Assembly (NCBI RefSeq): GCF_022352055.1
Contig: NZ_JAKRWM010000002.1
Coordinates: forward strand, 434,001 to 498,000
DNA length: 64,000 bases
Direction: 5' to 3'
DNA from: Cohnella mopanensis
GTDB lineage: Bacteria > Bacillota > Bacilli > Paenibacillales > Paenibacillaceae
Part shown: positions 46,669-56,731 of the stretch, one piece after another
Numbering within the stretch: position 1 is the stretch's first letter
Layout of the letters: each line of letters begins with the position of its first letter
Notes under the pieces: model-generated
What the model was told of the DNA's origin: nothing
Database searches by the model: none
The model's input: only the letters and a program-made list of their open reading frames with translations
Translations under genes and position numbers: made by a program

Positions 46669-47693
46669 ACATGCAAGCGAGTACGATTACGAAGTTGGAA
46701 GACGGTTGGCTGCAAGTGAAGGTTCCGCTTCCGTATTCGTTGAAATGGGTTAATGCGTATCTTTTGCCGGAAAATGAAGGCTGGACGCTCATCGATCCCG
46801 GCCTGCGCAATGAAGAGACGGAACATTTTTGGTCGGCAGTGCTGATTGAGGCCGGGATTGGCTGGAAAGATATTCAATCGATCGTGCTTACCCATTATCA
46901 TCCCGATCATTACGGGCTGGCGGGATGGTTTCAACAACGCACCGGCGCGCCGGTGCGAATGTCGCAAGTCGCGAAGCATTACGCGAATAGACTTTGGGGC
47001 GAAGGGGAGACGTTCTCCGACGAGTTGACCGAGGCTTTCATCCGGCATGGTCTAGTGGAGGAGCTTATCGCAGACATGAAAACCCATATGAGCGGATTCA
47101 AGCTTAAGGTGTCTCCGCATCCCGTGGAGCCAATCCTCATTGGCCCTGGGGATAAGATCGTAATGGGCGGAGTCGAGTGGGACATTCTCGGCGGTGAGGG
47201 ACATGCGCCCGGCCATCTGATCTTCCACGATCCGGTAAGCCGTAAGTTATTGTGCGGGGATCAAGTGCTTCCCGACATTTCGCCGAATATCGGCTGGATG
47301 CCTGGAGGCGACCCCGATCCGCTCGGTTCTTTCCTCTCCAGCTTGCGCGAGCTGTTGATCTTGGATGTCCGGGTCGCCTTTCCGGGGCATAGAGATCCTT
47401 TTACTGCATTTCGCCAACGGATCGATCAGTTGCTGGAGCACCACGAGCGCCGGCTGCTGAGAATGGCCGAGCTTATCGGCGATGAGGAGAGAACGGCGTT
47501 CGACGTATGCGAGCTTTTGTTCGGCGTACGGTTGAGGGGCAACACGCACAATCTTCGGTTCGCGCTCGCGGAGACGATTGCGCATCTCGTTCAGTTGGAG
47601 AAGCGGGGACTCCTGGTTAAGGTTGAATCGTCAGCGGAGCCGCATAGGGATGATCATCACTTGTTCCGATACCGTCGGACAACTCTTTCGTGA
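46665..47693 (+). CDS. Metallo-beta-lactamase-fold hydrolase
   Basis: 342 residues. Metal-binding HYHPDH is near residue 85, followed by a distant GHAPGHL His (near 185), an Asp in LLCGDQVL (near 208) and the His in FPGHRDPF (near 247), giving a complete MBL binuclear site. A C-terminal winged-helix-like part with FDVCELLFG follows, as in LACTB2/MBLAC-type hydrolases. The start lies in the preceding methyltransferase stop (ATGA), so the two work in one unit. Substrate unknown. Confidence 0.88.
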   Translation: MNMQASTITKLEDGWLQVKVPLPYSLKWVNAYLLPENEGWTLIDPGLRNEETEHFWSAVLIEAGIGWKDIQSIVLTHYHPDHYGLAGWFQQRTGAPVRMSQVAKHYANRLWGEGETFSDELTEAFIRHGLVEELIADMKTHMSGFKLKVSPHPVEPILIGPGDKIVMGGVEWDILGGEGHAPGHLIFHDPVSRKLLCGDQVLPDISPNIGWMPGGDPDPLGSFLSSLRELLILDVRVAFPGHRDPFTAFRQRIDQLLEHHERRLLRMAELIGDEERTAFDVCELLFGVRLRGNTHNLRFALAETIAHLVQLEKRGLLVKVESSAEPHRDDHHLFRYRRTTLS

Positions 47694-47696
47694 ATA

Positions 47697-47752
47697 AAAA
47701 ACGGGCTACCTCCGAGAGTCATTTTCAGACTCTGTGGGGTAGCCCGCTTTTT
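47697..47752. terminator. Bidirectional terminator
   Basis: cgggctacc pairs with ggtagcccg, with inner GAGTC/GACTC, and A-run and T-run flanks serve the convergent metallo-hydrolase and PgpA-like genes. Confidence 0.9.
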
Positions 47753-48302
47753 ATTTGTCCGAGCCTTCTTGCAAAGCTTCCTCGATGGCCTCGCGCTCCG
47801 CTTGCTTGCGATGGGCGATGCGGCTGGAAGCCGACGCGGCGATTGCCCCTACGATATCGTCAAGGAAAGTATGAATTTCCCCGCTGTTTTTATCGTTCAA
47901 TTTACGCAGGACGCCCGGCTTAAGCTTATCCACGTACCCGAAATTCGTAAATCCGATACTTCCGTATACGTTCACGATACTCAGTGCCAATATTTCATCG
48001 CAGCCATACAAGCCTTCATCGTAAGCGATCATATTTTGCAAAGGCGGCAGCAGCTTTCCTTCTTCCGCGAGAATATCTAGTTGAATTCCCGTGAGAACCG
48101 CGTTCTGCACCTCGCGCTTGGACAATACCGCTTCTACGTTAATGACGCATTCTGCGAGAGTCAACTCGGGGAAATAATCTTTTTGCAGCAGCATCACGAG
48201 CTGGCCGATCTGTTCTTTCGTAACACCGCGTTTCGTTAACCATTCTTCCGTCGATCTGGCGACTTCCTTGCTGTTTAGACGGTATGCGTTCAATTGGGAC
48301 AT
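47751..48302 (-). CDS. Phosphatidylglycerophosphatase A family protein (YutG-like)
   Basis: 183 residues. The core YGSIGFTNFGYVDKLKPG followed by HTFLDDIVGAIAA matches the PgpA fold, whose Asp pair binds Mg. Homologues such as YutG dephosphorylate phosphatidylglycerol phosphate in lipid synthesis, although the lack of clear membrane segments here is typical only of the Bacillus group. The frame is open 21 codons upstream; the ATG at 48302 follows AAAGAGGTG, so I start there. Confidence 0.88.
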   Translation of the reverse strand: MSQLNAYRLNSKEVARSTEEWLTKRGVTKEQIGQLVMLLQKDYFPELTLAECVINVEAVLSKREVQNAVLTGIQLDILAEEGKLLPPLQNMIAYDEGLYGCDEILALSIVNVYGSIGFTNFGYVDKLKPGVLRKLNDKNSGEIHTFLDDIVGAIAASASSRIAHRKQAEREAIEEALQEGSDK

Positions 48303-48462
48303 GAACAACACCTCTTTCCGAAGCCATAGGCCTCCGTCGTGAACTTGAATAGGACAAACATTCATAAATATCTTAAGGGCTCGTATACATAGTACTACAA
48401 ATAGGATGCCGGTGGAACGGCAGCCCGCTCTTATGAAATATTTATAATGGGAGGAATTAAGG

Positions 48463-49533
48463 ATGAGTACGAAGTCCTACCGCGGACGGTCAGTCAGAAG
48501 ATGGGGCGGACTGTTGCTGCTATTGCCTTTATTATCCGCTTGCAGCCAAGGGACCCCGACCAATCAGGGGGTGGATGCAAGGATCGATCCGCCTCCATCC
48601 GCTATTGAGCAAGCGATGATCGGGGAAGCATCGGCTGCCACGTTCTCGGCAGCTGGAGAGGTCGTCACGGTCTACTTGCTTGACCGCAACGGCTATCTGG
48701 CTCCAATGTCGCTGAGACTGGATGACCAATCCCCGTCGAATCAGTCGTCCGCCCAGAAAGCGATTGCGTGGATGACCGTCAATCAGCAATTGAAGGATCA
48801 GCTTCCTCAAGGCTTCTACGCGGTATTGCCGGAAGGAACCAAAGTTAGTTCAGTGACCGAGAATCAATCGGAAGAGACGGTATCCGTCGACTTCGCGACT
48901 CCTTTTCCAAGCATTAAAGCGACTCAGGAACGTAAGGTCATTGAAGCGTTAGTCTGGACATTGACGGAGCTTCCCGGGATCAACAAGGTCAAGCTGTCAA
49001 TCGCGGGCAAGCCGATAAGATCGTTGCCTGCATCCGGATTACCGGTCGATACGGTTCTAACACGCGGGCTTGGCATTAATCTTCAAACGACGAAAGACGT
49101 TCAGCCTAGCCGTTCCATGGGCGTGACCTTGTATTTCTCATCGCGGACGGCAGACGGCGAAGGGTATTTCGTACCGGTAACCCGGCTTATCGACCGTCAG
49201 CCGGATGTGGCCAAGGCCGCGCTGGAACAGCTCATTCTCGGGCCGCAAAATACGAAATCCCTTCATGCGGTATTAACTTCGGATATGTCCATCGAGAAGC
49301 TTTCCCAACTTGCCGACACGGTCAACGTAAGCTTAAAGCATACCAATTGGGAACCCAAGTCGCTAGTCCCTTCCGAAATGATGGAAGCGCTCGTGCTTAC
49401 TTTAACCGAAGCGACGGGATTGCCGCAGGTTCGTGTCGTCATGAACGGCGACGATTCGTTCGTGGATTCGGATCAACGTTCTTATGATCGGCCCGTAACG
49501 CGACCGGCGTACGTCAATTCGTTATCCAGATAA
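48463..49533 (+). CDS. gerM: Spore germination lipoprotein GerM
   Basis: 356 residues. Lipoprotein signal with LLSACSQ (Cys near 27) and two successive GerMN domains (about 60-190 and 210-345), each beginning with a VTVYLLD or VTLYFSS strand. GerM is needed for normal sporulation septum dissolution and germination in Bacillus. GGGAGGAATTAAGG precedes the ATG. It converges with the receptor operon, leaving only 4 bases between stops and no terminator. Confidence 0.92.
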   Translation: MSTKSYRGRSVRRWGGLLLLLPLLSACSQGTPTNQGVDARIDPPPSAIEQAMIGEASAATFSAAGEVVTVYLLDRNGYLAPMSLRLDDQSPSNQSSAQKAIAWMTVNQQLKDQLPQGFYAVLPEGTKVSSVTENQSEETVSVDFATPFPSIKATQERKVIEALVWTLTELPGINKVKLSIAGKPIRSLPASGLPVDTVLTRGLGINLQTTKDVQPSRSMGVTLYFSSRTADGEGYFVPVTRLIDRQPDVAKAALEQLILGPQNTKSLHAVLTSDMSIEKLSQLADTVNVSLKHTNWEPKSLVPSEMMEALVLTLTEATGLPQVRVVMNGDDSFVDSDQRSYDRPVTRPAYVNSLSR

Positions 49534-49537
49534 AGCA

Positions 49538-50635
49538 TCATTTGATTAAGCCGGACTTGTCGATGACGATCCGGCTTTGGACGCGGAAAGTAACCGCGGG
49601 ATACACTTGTTTCCAGTGCTCCCACTCCTTCGCTCTTCCGAAATACTGCGCCAGATAGTGCAGCCCGAAGCCGTAGGGGTCAACGCCCGCATTGCGAATT
49701 TTGTACATTAAGTCCTGTAATTGGCTATTGAGCTCCGTTTCCAGCATTTTTTCGATTTTGGACGGGTTTTCTTCGAGTAGATTCCGCGGGCTTTGTTCTA
49801 AGAAACCCGTCGCCCGGATAAAGTAATTTACTACGGGAACGGAATCTTTGCTTATGCTCATGCGCGATTTCACCTGGGTTAAGCCGAGTACGATCCGGGT
49901 GCCCTGATAAGAAATCCCCATAAAGGATTTGTTGAAATGCTTGGCCGATATGTTAAACAGCTGCGTCTCCGCTGGATCCAAACAGAGGCGCAGCTTTTTT
50001 TTGTCCAGAAAAGCGACTCTGTCGAGGCGATAAGAGTTGTTGTCCGTGTCTCTCCTAATGATAGGTAAGTACGCGTCTTTCCCCGTTTCCTTCTGGCGAC
50101 GAGCCCAATCGAATAAATACTCGGTCAAAGTAAAGGAAGATTCCGTTCCTTCGCTGCCGAACGATAAGAACAATGCGTTGCCGGGGTAGCGTTCGGATTG
50201 GGGGTGCAGCTTAAGTACTATATGCGCATTCGGCTCGGCCATCCCTAAGAATGTAACCATTGCGATGTCTCGGCGTCGGGACAACCATTGGAGCGCGGAA
50301 TCCACCCCTTCCTCCATTAAAGGTTTACCGAACAGGATGACGCGGCAGTGTCCGAAATCGAGCTCCTTGTCGACCAATGCTTTCAGATGCCGTACGGCTT
50401 CGGCTATACTCGGCGCTTCAAACGTTTCGACCTCCGTTTTCGCTTCCCCGCTTTCGATCTTGGAGGACGGTATAGCCAAACGAAGAGTCACCCGATAGGT
50501 ATTGATCTTACTGCCCTGGTCGATTCCCATGGCGACTACGAAAAACCGCTTATCAATGTCTTTAAAGCCGCAGCCAGTTAAGGTGCATAAGAGGGATATC
50601 AGTATAATGAGCAGAAATGTCCTTGGACCTTTCAT
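49538..50635 (-). CDS. Germinant receptor C subunit, Ger(x)C lipoprotein
   Basis: 365 residues. Lipoprotein signal with LLCTLTGC, then the three-domain Ger(x)C fold with KRFFVVAMGID, the AEAVRHLKALVDK helix and RRDIAMVTFL. It is anchored outside the inner membrane of the spore and completes the receptor with A and B. The frame is open 51 codons upstream across the B-subunit end, but AAGGAGGAAC precedes the ATG at 50635. Confidence 0.92.
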   Translation of the reverse strand: MKGPRTFLLIILISLLCTLTGCGFKDIDKRFFVVAMGIDQGSKINTYRVTLRLAIPSSKIESGEAKTEVETFEAPSIAEAVRHLKALVDKELDFGHCRVILFGKPLMEEGVDSALQWLSRRRDIAMVTFLGMAEPNAHIVLKLHPQSERYPGNALFLSFGSEGTESSFTLTEYLFDWARRQKETGKDAYLPIIRRDTDNNSYRLDRVAFLDKKKLRLCLDPAETQLFNISAKHFNKSFMGISYQGTRIVLGLTQVKSRMSISKDSVPVVNYFIRATGFLEQSPRNLLEENPSKIEKMLETELNSQLQDLMYKIRNAGVDPYGFGLHYLAQYFGRAKEWEHWKQVYPAVTFRVQSRIVIDKSGLIK

Positions 50636-50664
50636 GCAGGTTCCTCCTTGAATCGAAATCCGGG

Positions 50665-51789
50665 CTAGGATTTGACGGACGAAGCGGATTTTTTCTTGCG
50701 AACCCCCATGAGAATAAGCAGGCCAAGAATGACCGGCGTCAATACGTCGGTGACGGTCCGAGCGATAAGCCAATTCTCGTTCACCCACTGGTTGCGCTGC
50801 TCATTGGTCCATATGGCATATCCAAACGTAAGCCCGGCAAAGACAAGCGTAATCCACCAATTAGAGGAAGGCACGGGAAACTGTTCCGGCTGAGGCTTAT
50901 GCTTTGGATGGCAGGCTTTAATGAATTCCATGGCCGTATGCCAAGTGTTCATTGCAAACATGAGCGATAAAGCGGTATACAGCAACAAGAAGAGGTATAA
51001 AACCCGGTAGACGAATCCATACTCCAAGATCATCGAATCCGCGGTTACGCTCCACAGGTATAAGAACTCGCCTACTTCAACGGTGCCATGGAAACCGATA
51101 GGGATAAAGAAAGAGACGAGCAAGAAAAAGGTACAAAACAATGGAGTAATCCAACGGAAACGAATTTTCGTGCCGGACGGAAGCAGACGGTTATAAATGG
51201 CAAGCGTGTTGTACCCTGCGAAGATGAACGTCGCCGCGCAAAAAGAGACGAAGGACGGGGGCGTGCGAATATAACCGGCAGCTACGCGAATCGCATCCCA
51301 ATCTAGCCAAGGACTGAAAATGGCTTTGAATAAAATCATGATGATTAAAGGTGCGCTGATCAACAATAAAATCTCTTGGGCAAACTGCACGGTACGAGTG
51401 CAGCGACTAGCGCCCCAGACCCCGGCCAGAGTCATGAGCAGCAAGAAGAGATAGGGGTTCATGTCAGGGTTGAAAAATTGCTGAATGGTTGCCGAATAGG
51501 CGTAAATGACTAAAATGCCCGCCGTTAACCAAATGAAGGCGCCGATGAGATTAAGCGTAACGGCAATGCCGCGCGGTAGCAGGTTATTCAGGATATCGGC
51601 TAGTCCCATCCCCGGGAAGCGAAGGAAGAGGGAAGTGGTGACATAGGCTAGTACAGTCCCGAAAACGATGGCGATCACCATGGCAGACACTGCGCCGTTG
51701 AAGCGGTGTTGCTCAAGAATCCAAGGGACGAACAGCATAATGTTAATCATGCCGACGTAGATTACGTGATAGTAATAATAACGCGCCAT
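50665..51789 (-). CDS. Germinant receptor B subunit, amino-acid permease-like
   Basis: 374 residues with about ten hydrophobic segments, and the GerAB/ArcD/ProY start with GMGLADIL and a Pro-Trp-Leu-Asp loop. In GerAB proteins this subunit binds the germinant (amino acid or sugar). AAGAGGTAGAACG precedes the ATG. Middle gene of the operon. Confidence 0.93.
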   Translation of the reverse strand: MARYYYYHVIYVGMINIMLFVPWILEQHRFNGAVSAMVIAIVFGTVLAYVTTSLFLRFPGMGLADILNNLLPRGIAVTLNLIGAFIWLTAGILVIYAYSATIQQFFNPDMNPYLFLLLMTLAGVWGASRCTRTVQFAQEILLLISAPLIIMILFKAIFSPWLDWDAIRVAAGYIRTPPSFVSFCAATFIFAGYNTLAIYNRLLPSGTKIRFRWITPLFCTFFLLVSFFIPIGFHGTVEVGEFLYLWSVTADSMILEYGFVYRVLYLFLLLYTALSLMFAMNTWHTAMEFIKACHPKHKPQPEQFPVPSSNWWITLVFAGLTFGYAIWTNEQRNQWVNENWLIARTVTDVLTPVILGLLILMGVRKKKSASSVKS

Positions 51790-51793
51790 CGTT

Positions 51794-53125
51794 CTACCTC
51801 TTTCCCGGAGCTTGACTTGCTAAATCCCGCTGGTGCGGCGTAAAGAATGCGAAATACGGTTCGCCGAAGCTGCGAAGGCTGCATAAGTAGACGATCATGG
51901 CGAAGAAGAGAACGGCTACCCCGCTGATCCCGTAGATCATGGAAATGATCAGGAATAAGTATTTCAGCACTCGAATCGATTGGCTGAAGGCAGAGTTGGG
52001 GATCACGAAGTTGGATATCGCTACGACGGAGGTGACGATGATCATGATACTGCTGACGAGTCCAGCCTGTTGGGCCGCTTGTCCCAGAATTAGACCGCCT
52101 ACGGTCGTGGCCGTCGATCCTACGAAGCGCGGAAGACGAATGCTGGCCTCGATTAGAGCCTCGATCATGAACAACATGATGAACACTTCGATGAACGAAG
52201 GATAGGGCACTCCCGCACGGCTCCCGTCGATAGTGAAGGCGAGTTGCACTCTGAATATTTCCGGATTGTAAGAGACGATCGCGATATAGGCCGCCGGTAG
52301 AACGAGCGTGAGAAATACGGCGATATATCTCATTGTGGCTAAGAGTCGACTAATCCAGAACGAATCGTAATAGTCATCCATCGCGTTCATGAAATCGTAT
52401 AGGCGGACGGGTAATAGGATGGCAAGCCGGCTACCGTTAATGAGAATGGCGATTTTGCCTTTGCGAAGCATAGAGGCCACTCTGTCGGGCCGTTCCGTCT
52501 GCAGCAAGGTTGGGAAGAAACGATGGCTTTTATCGGTTAATGACTTGACCAATTGGCCCGAAGACAACAAGAGATCGAGATCGACTTTTTCCATTTGCTT
52601 ATACAACAATTCCAAGACGTCACGGTTAACCAGCTTGCGATCATATACGACCTGAATGGCGGTATTGGAGAAGTTTCCTTTCTCGAAAGGTTCTACGGTC
52701 AAAGTAGGCACGTTATACCGAAACCGCAGAAGGTAAAGGTTCAAATCCAAGCTTTCCGTGAAAGCGGATTGCGGCCCTTCCAGCGAAGCTTCTACCTGAG
52801 TCGTATCCGGCTCGGTTACAAGGGTACGGTCCGATTTGAAAGAATAGCAGTCATCGCCGATTCGGATCAGTACGAAGCCTTTCAGGAGCAGGCTTGCCCA
52901 GCCTTCGGGCTTGTCCGTCTTAGCGAATTTCGGATTGGCGTGAAGCATTCTTCGAAATTCATCCGGATCGAATCGATAGGAGAACGGAACGAGAAGCCCG
53001 TCCTTGATATGCTCGTCGCATAAAGCGGGGAAGTAAGCGATCTCCATGTGCCAATAACCGTTATCGAGCGTGTCCGTGAACAAATCGGTAGCATCTTGGA
53101 ATTGTTGTTTGATTTGCTCCAGCAT
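51794..53125 (-). CDS. Germinant receptor A subunit, GerA family
   Basis: 443 residues, somewhat shorter than the 480-residue GerAA because the cytoplasmic N-terminus is reduced. The signature RVPYP-like segment is visible as GVPYPSFIEVFIM near 315, and FGEPYFAFFTP closes the protein, with five or six hydrophobic segments in between. GGGGGAT precedes the ATG, and the B gene begins 4 bases after the stop. The A-B-C order equals the gerA operon. Confidence 0.93.
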   Translation of the reverse strand: MLEQIKQQFQDATDLFTDTLDNGYWHMEIAYFPALCDEHIKDGLLVPFSYRFDPDEFRRMLHANPKFAKTDKPEGWASLLLKGFVLIRIGDDCYSFKSDRTLVTEPDTTQVEASLEGPQSAFTESLDLNLYLLRFRYNVPTLTVEPFEKGNFSNTAIQVVYDRKLVNRDVLELLYKQMEKVDLDLLLSSGQLVKSLTDKSHRFFPTLLQTERPDRVASMLRKGKIAILINGSRLAILLPVRLYDFMNAMDDYYDSFWISRLLATMRYIAVFLTLVLPAAYIAIVSYNPEIFRVQLAFTIDGSRAGVPYPSFIEVFIMLFMIEALIEASIRLPRFVGSTATTVGGLILGQAAQQAGLVSSIMIIVTSVVAISNFVIPNSAFSQSIRVLKYLFLIISMIYGISGVAVLFFAMIVYLCSLRSFGEPYFAFFTPHQRDLASQAPGKR

Positions 53126-53285
53126 GGGATATCCCCCGATCCTTCATTTTCCATTGTTTGTATATTGCCCCAATGCTTCGGGATCATACGCGGTTATGCA
53201 AGGATCGCACAATTGAACGCGCGTGGTGCTTTTGCTTTCAACCTTTGGTAAAATGGGAGAGATTGAGTTTCTGGGAGGTAAAATG

Positions 53286-54032
53286 ATGAGATCCGATGGC
53301 AGACAACCCAGTGACCTGCGGCCTTTCGCGGTTACGCTTCATCCGAATAAATACGCAGAAGGCTCCGTGCTTATAGAAGCCGGGAATACGAAGGTGCTTT
53401 GTACCGCGTCCGTGGAAGAGAGAGTTCCTCCGTTCCTGAAGGGGCAAGGTAAAGGCTGGGTAACGGCAGAATATTCCATGCTTCCCCGAGCTACGCATAC
53501 CCGTAATCAAAGGGAATCCGCTAAAGGCAAGTTAACCGGACGTACGATGGAAATTCAACGCTTAATCGGGCGCGCGCTCCGTTCCGTAGTTAATCTTCAT
53601 GCGCTTGGCGAAAGAACGATCACGCTGGATTGCGATGTCCTGCAAGCGGACGGAGGCACTCGGACAACGTCTATTACCGGCGCTTACATCGCACTGGCAT
53701 TGGCGATCCATAAGTTGGCGGGAACGAATGGATTTGATAAATATCCATTAACCGATTTCTTGGCTTCCATAAGCGTCGGCGTTATTCAAGAGCAGCCAGT
53801 CGTCGATTTGAATTATGAGGAAGATTCCAAAGCTAAAGTGGATATGAACGTGGTAATGACGGGAGCAGGCGCTTTCGTGGAAGTTCAGGGGACGGGCGAA
53901 GAAGCCCCGTTCACGCGAACGGAACTGGATAACATGCTGTCGCTCGCAGAGAATGCCATTCAGCAGCTTATTCAATTGCAGAAGGATACGTTAGGCGCGG
54001 CAGGAGAGCGAATCGGCGGAGGTAAGGCATGA
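53286..54032 (+). CDS. rph: Ribonuclease PH
   Basis: 248 residues, usual length. Phosphate-dependent 3'-5' exoribonuclease that trims tRNA 3' ends. [29 protein letters not shown] and [18 protein letters not shown] are RNase PH signatures. An ORF extension upstream is not supported. GGGAGGT lies 7 bases before ATG 53286 (4 before ATG 53283). The stop overlaps rdgB by 4 bp. Confidence 0.96.
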   Translation: MRSDGRQPSDLRPFAVTLHPNKYAEGSVLIEAGNTKVLCTASVEERVPPFLKGQGKGWVTAEYSMLPRATHTRNQRESAKGKLTGRTMEIQRLIGRALRSVVNLHALGERTITLDCDVLQADGGTRTTSITGAYIALALAIHKLAGTNGFDKYPLTDFLASISVGVIQEQPVVDLNYEEDSKAKVDMNVVMTGAGAFVEVQGTGEEAPFTRTELDNMLSLAENAIQQLIQLQKDTLGAAGERIGGGKA

Positions 54033-54667
54033 TCGGGAGTGGCGGCACGCTCATTCTGGCTACCCGTAATAGGGGCAAAACAAAGGAATTTCGCGAGGCG
54101 TTCGAGAAAATCGGAATTTCGGTTAAAGATCTTCACGATGTCGAAGGAATACCGGACATTGAAGAAACCGGAGCGACTTTCGCGGACAATGCGTTACTTA
54201 AAGCTAAAGGCGTGGCGGATATCGTGGGATTGCCGGTATTGGCGGACGATTCCGGCTTATGCGTGGACGCACTGGATGGGGATCCCGGCGTCTATTCCGC
54301 TCGATATGCGGGAGAAGGCGCGGAGGATTCCGCGAATAATGAGAAGTTGCTTCGGGAGCTAGCGCTGCGCGATGATACCGTTCATCGAAGCGAAGATTCG
54401 GAGCCTAAGCTGCTGAGTAGCGCGAGATTCGTTTGTTCGCTCGTGTTATACGACCCTGCGGATGGCACCAAGCTAGAAGCCGAAGGCGCTGTCGAAGGGC
54501 ATATTTTGCGCGAAGCGCGAGGGACGGACGGTTTCGGTTATGATCCGTTGTTCTGGATTTCGTCTCATGGCCGTAGCATGGCGGAGCTTTCGCTCACGGA
54601 GAAAAACGAGAGCAGTCATCGCGGACAAGCTTTGCGACGACTGCTCGCCTTGATCGGGAAACAATGA
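54029..54667 (+). CDS. rdgB: XTP/dITP pyrophosphatase (RdgB/HAM1 family)
   Basis: 212 residues. Hydrolyses deaminated purine nucleotides to protect DNA. SxNxxK-like start is seen as [11 protein letters not shown], then [24 protein letters not shown] with metal Asp residues, and [10 protein letters not shown] near 169. An insert of ~25 acidic residues around 112-135 ([12 protein letters not shown]) lengthens it relative to the usual 195-200. Coupled with rph by 4 bp. Confidence 0.95.
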   Translation: MIGSGGTLILATRNRGKTKEFREAFEKIGISVKDLHDVEGIPDIEETGATFADNALLKAKGVADIVGLPVLADDSGLCVDALDGDPGVYSARYAGEGAEDSANNEKLLRELALRDDTVHRSEDSEPKLLSSARFVCSLVLYDPADGTKLEAEGAVEGHILREARGTDGFGYDPLFWISSHGRSMAELSLTEKNESSHRGQALRRLLALIGKQ

Positions 54668-54692
54668 AACACCTTCATACTAACCGTAAGAT

Positions 54693-54737
54693 GACCCGGG
54701 AAGTAAACTCTAAAGAGTTAACTTTCCCGGGTCTTTC
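54693..54737 (+). terminator. Terminator after rdgB
   Basis: gacccgggaa pairs with ttcccgggtc in an imperfect 19-bp stem with a 3-base loop, then TTTCC. Confidence 0.8.
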
Positions 54738-54741
54738 CGCA

Positions 54742-56598
54742 TTACAGAACCAACTTAACCTTATAACGCTTGAGCCAGAAATCCATTTGGAGCAAATAAG
54801 CGAACAACTGAGGACCGGACATGAGCTGACCGAACCAAGGAAGATGGGAGGAGGCATCTGAAGCGGCGGCGAGTTCCCTGATCTTGCTTTCATGGATAAG
54901 CGGTTTGAGCGGGCATGCCGGATCGTCCAACCTTTCGAGAAGTTGGGAGCGAACGGCGGCCAAATAATTCGGATTGTGCGTTTTCGGATAAGGGCTCTTT
55001 TTGCGATACAATACGTCGTCCGGGAGAACGCCCTCTAGGGCTTTTCTTAGAATGCCTTTTTCCCGTGTGCCGGCAGTCTTGATTTCCCATGGAATGTTCC
55101 ACACGTACTCTACGAGCCGGTGGTCGCAGAACGGAACGCGCACCTCCAATCCAACAGCCATGCTCATCCGGTCTTTGCGATCGAGCAACGTGGGCATGAA
55201 CCGCGTGATATTCAGATAGGACATGCGGCGCATGCGTTTGCGAGTTTCGTCTTCTCCGTCCAAATGGGGAACTTCGGCAATGGCTTGCGAGTAGCGGTCA
55301 CCCAAATATTGTTGCGGACGAATTTTCTCCCTAAGCTCCGGCGATAGCAAACTTGCACGAAGGCCGGTCGCAAGCGACCAGGGGAAAGTTTCCGCTTTAA
55401 GGGCATCCTCGCGATGGAACCAAGGATAACCGCCGAAGATTTCGTCCGCGGCTTCCCCCGAAATAGCGACGGTCGCTTCCTTCTTGATTTCCCGGCAGAA
55501 CAAATACAAGGAAGCATCGATATCCGCCATGCCTGGCGTATCCTTGGCGAGCACGGCCGCTTCTAATGCTTGAACGAGCTCGGGCGTATCGAACTGCTTC
55601 GGATGATGTATGGTCGATAAATATTCGTTCATTCTCTTAATCCATGGCGCATCGGAATTAGGCTGGAAATCATGGGCTTGGAAATGCTTGTCGTTATCCG
55701 CGTAATCGACGGAGAAAGTGTGCACGTTTCCTTGATTCGTCCTTCTATAGTAATCGACTGCAAGCGCGGTTAAAGCACTCGAATCCAGACCTCCGGACAA
55801 TAACGTGCAAATGGGGACGTCCGACACCAGTTGACGTTCTACTGTATCGGCGAGCAGGTTGCGAACCGTCTCTGCGGTTTGCTCGACATTCTCCTCGTGC
55901 TCGGTGCTTTGCAACTGCCAATAAGCGAAAGTTCGTAGTCCGTTACGATCGTATTGGAGGCAATGTCCGGGCTTAAGCTCCAAGAAATCCCGCCATACCC
56001 CATGTCCTGGAGTACGGGCAGGGCCGATAACGAATAGCTCCGCAAGCCCTTCCGCGTCTATCTCTGCGGGCACGTCAGGATGGGCCAATATCGCTTTGGG
56101 CTCGGAACCGAACATAAAGCGTCCTTCTTCCCTCCGATAGAATAGGGGTTTAACCCCAAGCCGATCTCTTGCCATGAACAACTTTTGTTCGTCTGTCTGC
56201 CATACCGCAAAGGCGAATATGCCATTCAGCTTCTCCACGCATTCCGGCCCCCACTCCACGTAAGAGAGCAGCAATACTTCCGTGTCGCAGGTTGTCCGGA
56301 AACGGTAACCTAACCCTTCCAATTGCTTGCGAAGCTCGGGAGCGTTGTATAATTCACCGTTATACACAAGCACGCAGTCATGATTATCCAAGCCCTTGGC
56401 GGGGCGAACCATAGGCTGGGCGCCATTCGCGGGATCCATGACCGATAACCGGCGGTGTCCGAAGGCGCAATGCTGGGACAGCCAGGTTCCGGTTGCGTCC
56501 GGCCCTCGCAGTTCCAGCGTCTCGGTCATTTTCTCAATCGTGTCCGCTTGAGTCGTTAAATCCATGTTCCAGTCAATCCATCCGGTAATTCCGCACAT
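54742..56598 (-). CDS. asnB: Asparagine synthase (glutamine-hydrolysing)
   Basis: 618 residues. Class II glutaminase domain with the catalytic Cys directly after Met (MCGITGW), then the synthetase domain with ATP pyrophosphatase loop LSGGLDSSALTA near 265, and a KNPYP-like segment KKSPYPKTHNPNY near 540. Converts aspartate and glutamine to asparagine. Length and the C-terminal end fit the AsnO/YisO type, which is linked to sporulation in Bacillus. AGAGGAGGG precedes the ATG. Confidence 0.95.
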   Translation of the reverse strand: MCGITGWIDWNMDLTTQADTIEKMTETLELRGPDATGTWLSQHCAFGHRRLSVMDPANGAQPMVRPAKGLDNHDCVLVYNGELYNAPELRKQLEGLGYRFRTTCDTEVLLLSYVEWGPECVEKLNGIFAFAVWQTDEQKLFMARDRLGVKPLFYRREEGRFMFGSEPKAILAHPDVPAEIDAEGLAELFVIGPARTPGHGVWRDFLELKPGHCLQYDRNGLRTFAYWQLQSTEHEENVEQTAETVRNLLADTVERQLVSDVPICTLLSGGLDSSALTALAVDYYRRTNQGNVHTFSVDYADNDKHFQAHDFQPNSDAPWIKRMNEYLSTIHHPKQFDTPELVQALEAAVLAKDTPGMADIDASLYLFCREIKKEATVAISGEAADEIFGGYPWFHREDALKAETFPWSLATGLRASLLSPELREKIRPQQYLGDRYSQAIAEVPHLDGEDETRKRMRRMSYLNITRFMPTLLDRKDRMSMAVGLEVRVPFCDHRLVEYVWNIPWEIKTAGTREKGILRKALEGVLPDDVLYRKKSPYPKTHNPNYLAAVRSQLLERLDDPACPLKPLIHESKIRELAAASDASSHLPWFGQLMSGPQLFAYLLQMDFWLKRYKVKLVL

Positions 56599-56731
56599 GT
56601 GCCTTCAACCCTCCTCTGCCTTAAACCGATCATAAGATGAATATGCGAAAAAAGGCATAAAATGTATGTCCAACGGGAGAAAATACGGAAGGAGAATTAG
56701 CCCATTACCGGGGAAGGAGAATGATCAGCGA

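Noticed and set aside
53223..53285. Extended start of rph
   Set aside because: RNase PH has a fixed start near RSDGRQ, and a good Shine-Dalgarno precedes ATG 53286.
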